Part shown: positions 5,903 through 7,429 of the stretch, in pieces
Position numbering within the stretch: position 1 is the stretch's first letter
How the letters are laid out: every line of letters begins with the position of its first letter
Source of the DNA: Gammaproteobacteria bacterium
GTDB taxonomy: Bacteria; Pseudomonadota; Gammaproteobacteria; Pseudomonadales; Azotimanducaceae
Direction of reading: 5' to 3'
NCBI GenBank assembly: GCA_003228415.1
Contig: QIDL01000471.1
Span: 1-7,429 of the forward strand
DNA length: 7,429 nucleotides
Notes under the pieces: model-generated
The model's input: the letters and a program-made list of their open reading frames with translations, nothing else
Told to the model about the DNA's origin: nothing
The model's database searches: none
Position numbers and translations under genes: made by a program

Positions 5903-6571
5903 TTAGGTGTTCAGCAGCAGCGCGAAAAGCACCAGCCACACGACCAGCAGGAAGTGAATGTAAACGCCACAGAGTTGGATGTTCAGCCGAACTTCTGCCA
6001 TATCGGGTGCCGCCAGAGTCTTGCGCATGGTGGCGCTCCAGGCGACCAGACCACCAACGAGGTGGATGATGTGAAGTCCGGTGAGCAGATAGAAAAAGGC
6101 GTTTGCCGGGTTGCTGGTGGCGTAGTAGCCGAGGCTTGCGAGTTGCTGCCACGCGAAAAGCTGGCCGACAATGAAAAGGCACAGGAAAACGCCGGCAACA
6201 ACCAGCCCGGTAACGACCTGACTTCTGGTGCTGGTGGCCGACCTTGTGTAAGCCCAGTGCATGCCAACACTACCCAGCGCCAGCAGGCCGGTATTGAGCC
6301 ACAACAGGACGGGCTCGGGCACAGGTCGCCAATCGGCCAACTCCATTCGGAGCACATAGGCGCTCATGAACAGGGCAAAAAGGGAGGCCAGTACAGCGAT
6401 CAGGACAACCAGCGCCACCTTTGTATCCGGCTGGGCCTGAATACCGGGATCGCTGCGGTTGATCTCGCCTGCTGTCACTGCAATCCAGGGCTGCACGTTG
6501 ATGGATTGGCTGACGAGCCATCCCACGAAGACGAACATCAGCACCGCCATGAAGACCAGCACGACTGTCAT
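5903..6571 (-). CDS. Divergent haem-copper oxidase subunit III-like protein
   Basis: A 222-aa polytopic membrane protein of the subunit III superfamily. Signatures: FFYLLTGLHIIHLVGGLVAW (159-178), matching the FFxxTGFHGxHVxxG segment of canonical subunit III, and VYIHFLLVVWLVLF (203-216), matching YWHFVDxVW but without the Trp and Asp. An extra N-terminal helix (about 1-20) is followed by a polar loop (24-50), then helices at about 51-74, 88-106, 119-140 and the last two. The start ATG 6571 overlaps the subunit I stop in ATGA, and GGAGG lies 10 nt upstream, so translation is coupled. Known: some oxidase operons, such as coxMNOP of rhizobia, encode two subunit III-type proteins in tandem, which fits this arrangement. 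Whether both enter one complex is not known from sequence. Confidence 0.88.
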   Translation of the reverse strand: MTVVLVFMAVLMFVFVGWLVSQSINVQPWIAVTAGEINRSDPGIQAQPDTKVALVVLIAVLASLFALFMSAYVLRMELADWRPVPEPVLLWLNTGLLALGSVGMHWAYTRSATSTRSQVVTGLVVAGVFLCLFIVGQLFAWQQLASLGYYATSNPANAFFYLLTGLHIIHLVGGLVAWSATMRKTLAAPDMAEVRLNIQLCGVYIHFLLVVWLVLFALLLNT

Positions 6572-7429
6572 GAGTGGCTTACCTCCTCGGATTGATCCAC
6601 TTCAGGCGGCGGCACGTTCTGCGGAATGAAATCTTCCTCCGCACCGGGCACGCTGTAGTCGTAGGCCCAGCGGTATACCACGGGCATCTCATCACCGAAG
6701 TTGCCATGTTTCGGCGGAGTGTCGGGGGTCTGCCATTCGAGTGTCGTGGCGTTCCAGGGGTTGGGGCCCGATTCCCGGCCTTTGAAGTAACTGACGATCA
6801 GGTTATAGAGAAACAGAAGCTGTACCAGTGCCACCACGATCGTCACTGAAGAGATAAACATATTCACATCGTTTACCGACTCCGACATGAACTCGGCTTG
6901 ACCCATGGAATAGTAGCGCCTGGGAACGCCTTCGAATCCGAGATAGTGCATGGGTAGATACATGGCGTAAGTACCGATGAAGGTGACCCAGAAATGTATC
7001 TTGCCCAGCCCGTCGTTGAGCATGCGGCCGGTAATCTTGGGGTACCAGTGATAGATGGCGCCAAAGACCACCAGGATGGGTGACACGGCCATCACCATAT
7101 GGAAGTGGCCGATCACGAAATAGGTATCGGACAAGGGCAGGTCCACCGTCACGTTGCCGAGAAAAAGGCCCGTCAACCCGCCGTTGATGAAGGTGAATAC
7201 AAAACCGATGGCGAACAGCATGGGCACGTTCAGCCGTATGTTGCCGCGCCAGAGCGTCAGCACCCAGTTGTAGACCTTGATGGCGGTGGGGACCGCGATG
7301 ATCAGTGTGGTGGTGGCGAAGAAAAATCCGAAATACGGATTCATGCCGCTGACGTACATGTGATGCGCCCAGACAACGAAGCTCAGCGCCCCGATAGCGA
7401 TGATGGCCCAGACCATCATGCGGTAGCCG
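6568..7429 (-). CDS. ctaD: Haem-copper oxidase subunit I, 3' part (cut by window edge)
   Basis: The C-terminal 286 residues of the catalytic subunit I; the gene continues beyond the right edge (the frame is open to base 7429, reading GYRMMVWAI). It reduces O2 to water at a haem a3/CuB centre and pumps protons. Seen, numbered from the Met at 7419: the CuB ligand pair His19-His20 in VWAHHMYVSGMNP; VPTAIKVYNW with Thr45 and Lys48, the K-channel residues of A-type oxidases; and GHFHMVM with His106 and His108, the ligands of haem a3 and low-spin haem. The remaining helices end at about residue 215, followed by a soluble tail rich in Pro and Glu (EEDFIPQNVPPPEVDQ). It ends at TGA 6568-6570, overlapping the next gene by 4 nt. 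The missing 5' part and subunit II must lie upstream. It is A-type; whether it uses cytochrome c or quinol cannot be decided here, though the context favours cytochrome c. Confidence 0.97.
   Translation of the reverse strand, partial: GYRMMVWAIIAIGALSFVVWAHHMYVSGMNPYFGFFFATTTLIIAVPTAIKVYNWVLTLWRGNIRLNVPMLFAIGFVFTFINGGLTGLFLGNVTVDLPLSDTYFVIGHFHMVMAVSPILVVFGAIYHWYPKITGRMLNDGLGKIHFWVTFIGTYAMYLPMHYLGFEGVPRRYYSMGQAEFMSESVNDVNMFISSVTIVVALVQLLFLYNLIVSYFKGRESGPNPWNATTLEWQTPDTPPKHGNFGDEMPVVYRWAYDYSVPGAEEDFIPQNVPPPEVDQSEEVSHS

Noticed and set aside
5954..6595. Plus-strand 213-aa open frame
   Set aside because: Antisense to the subunit III-like gene; very hydrophilic His/Gln-rich complement of a membrane protein, with no domain.

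Overview
The window (about 57% G+C by eye) looks like a chromosomal segment of a gammaproteobacterium, probably aerobic and possibly marine or environmental. This rests on the style of the respiratory genes, the CspA-type cold-shock protein and the general codon use; it is an inference and no species can be named.

Left part (1-1210, minus strand): a two-domain AhpD/carboxymuconolactone-decarboxylase-like protein. At first sight it is two adjacent open frames (1285-935 and 916-5), but both are in the same frame and are separated only by one TGA at 935-937. That TGA falls exactly where the second cysteine of the family's CxxC redox motif belongs (Cys-Phe-Tyr-TGA). It is followed, 17 nt later, by the loop of a perfect 6-bp hairpin with a G near the loop start, which fits the bacterial SECIS rule. 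I therefore annotate one 401-residue selenoprotein with a CxxU active site. This is the main discovery of the window.

Middle-left (1381-1890, minus strand): a CspA-family cold-shock gene, a strong intrinsic terminator, and a 59-aa, very basic small protein that starts with TTG behind a perfect GGAGG. A second copy of the terminator's 5' arm lies in front of the small gene and could form a competing hairpin.

Centre (2094-3062, minus strand): a phytanoyl-CoA dioxygenase-family Fe(II)/2-oxoglutarate enzyme. It is divergent from ctaB (3307-4215, plus strand), the haem O synthase that farnesylates haem for haem-copper oxidases. The intergenic region between them carries a 9-bp direct repeat and inverted repeats.

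Right part (4248 to the right edge, minus strand): the 3' end of a haem-copper oxidase operon. In transcription order it holds subunit I (incomplete at the edge), a divergent subunit III, a canonical subunit III, subunit IV, and a two-TM conserved protein of unknown role. The genes are tightly packed, with an ATGA overlap and gaps of 3-23 nt. ctaB converges on this operon, and an 18-bp tandem repeat at the junction contains both stop codons. Together ctaB and the cox genes supply the haem precursor and the structural subunits of a terminal oxidase.
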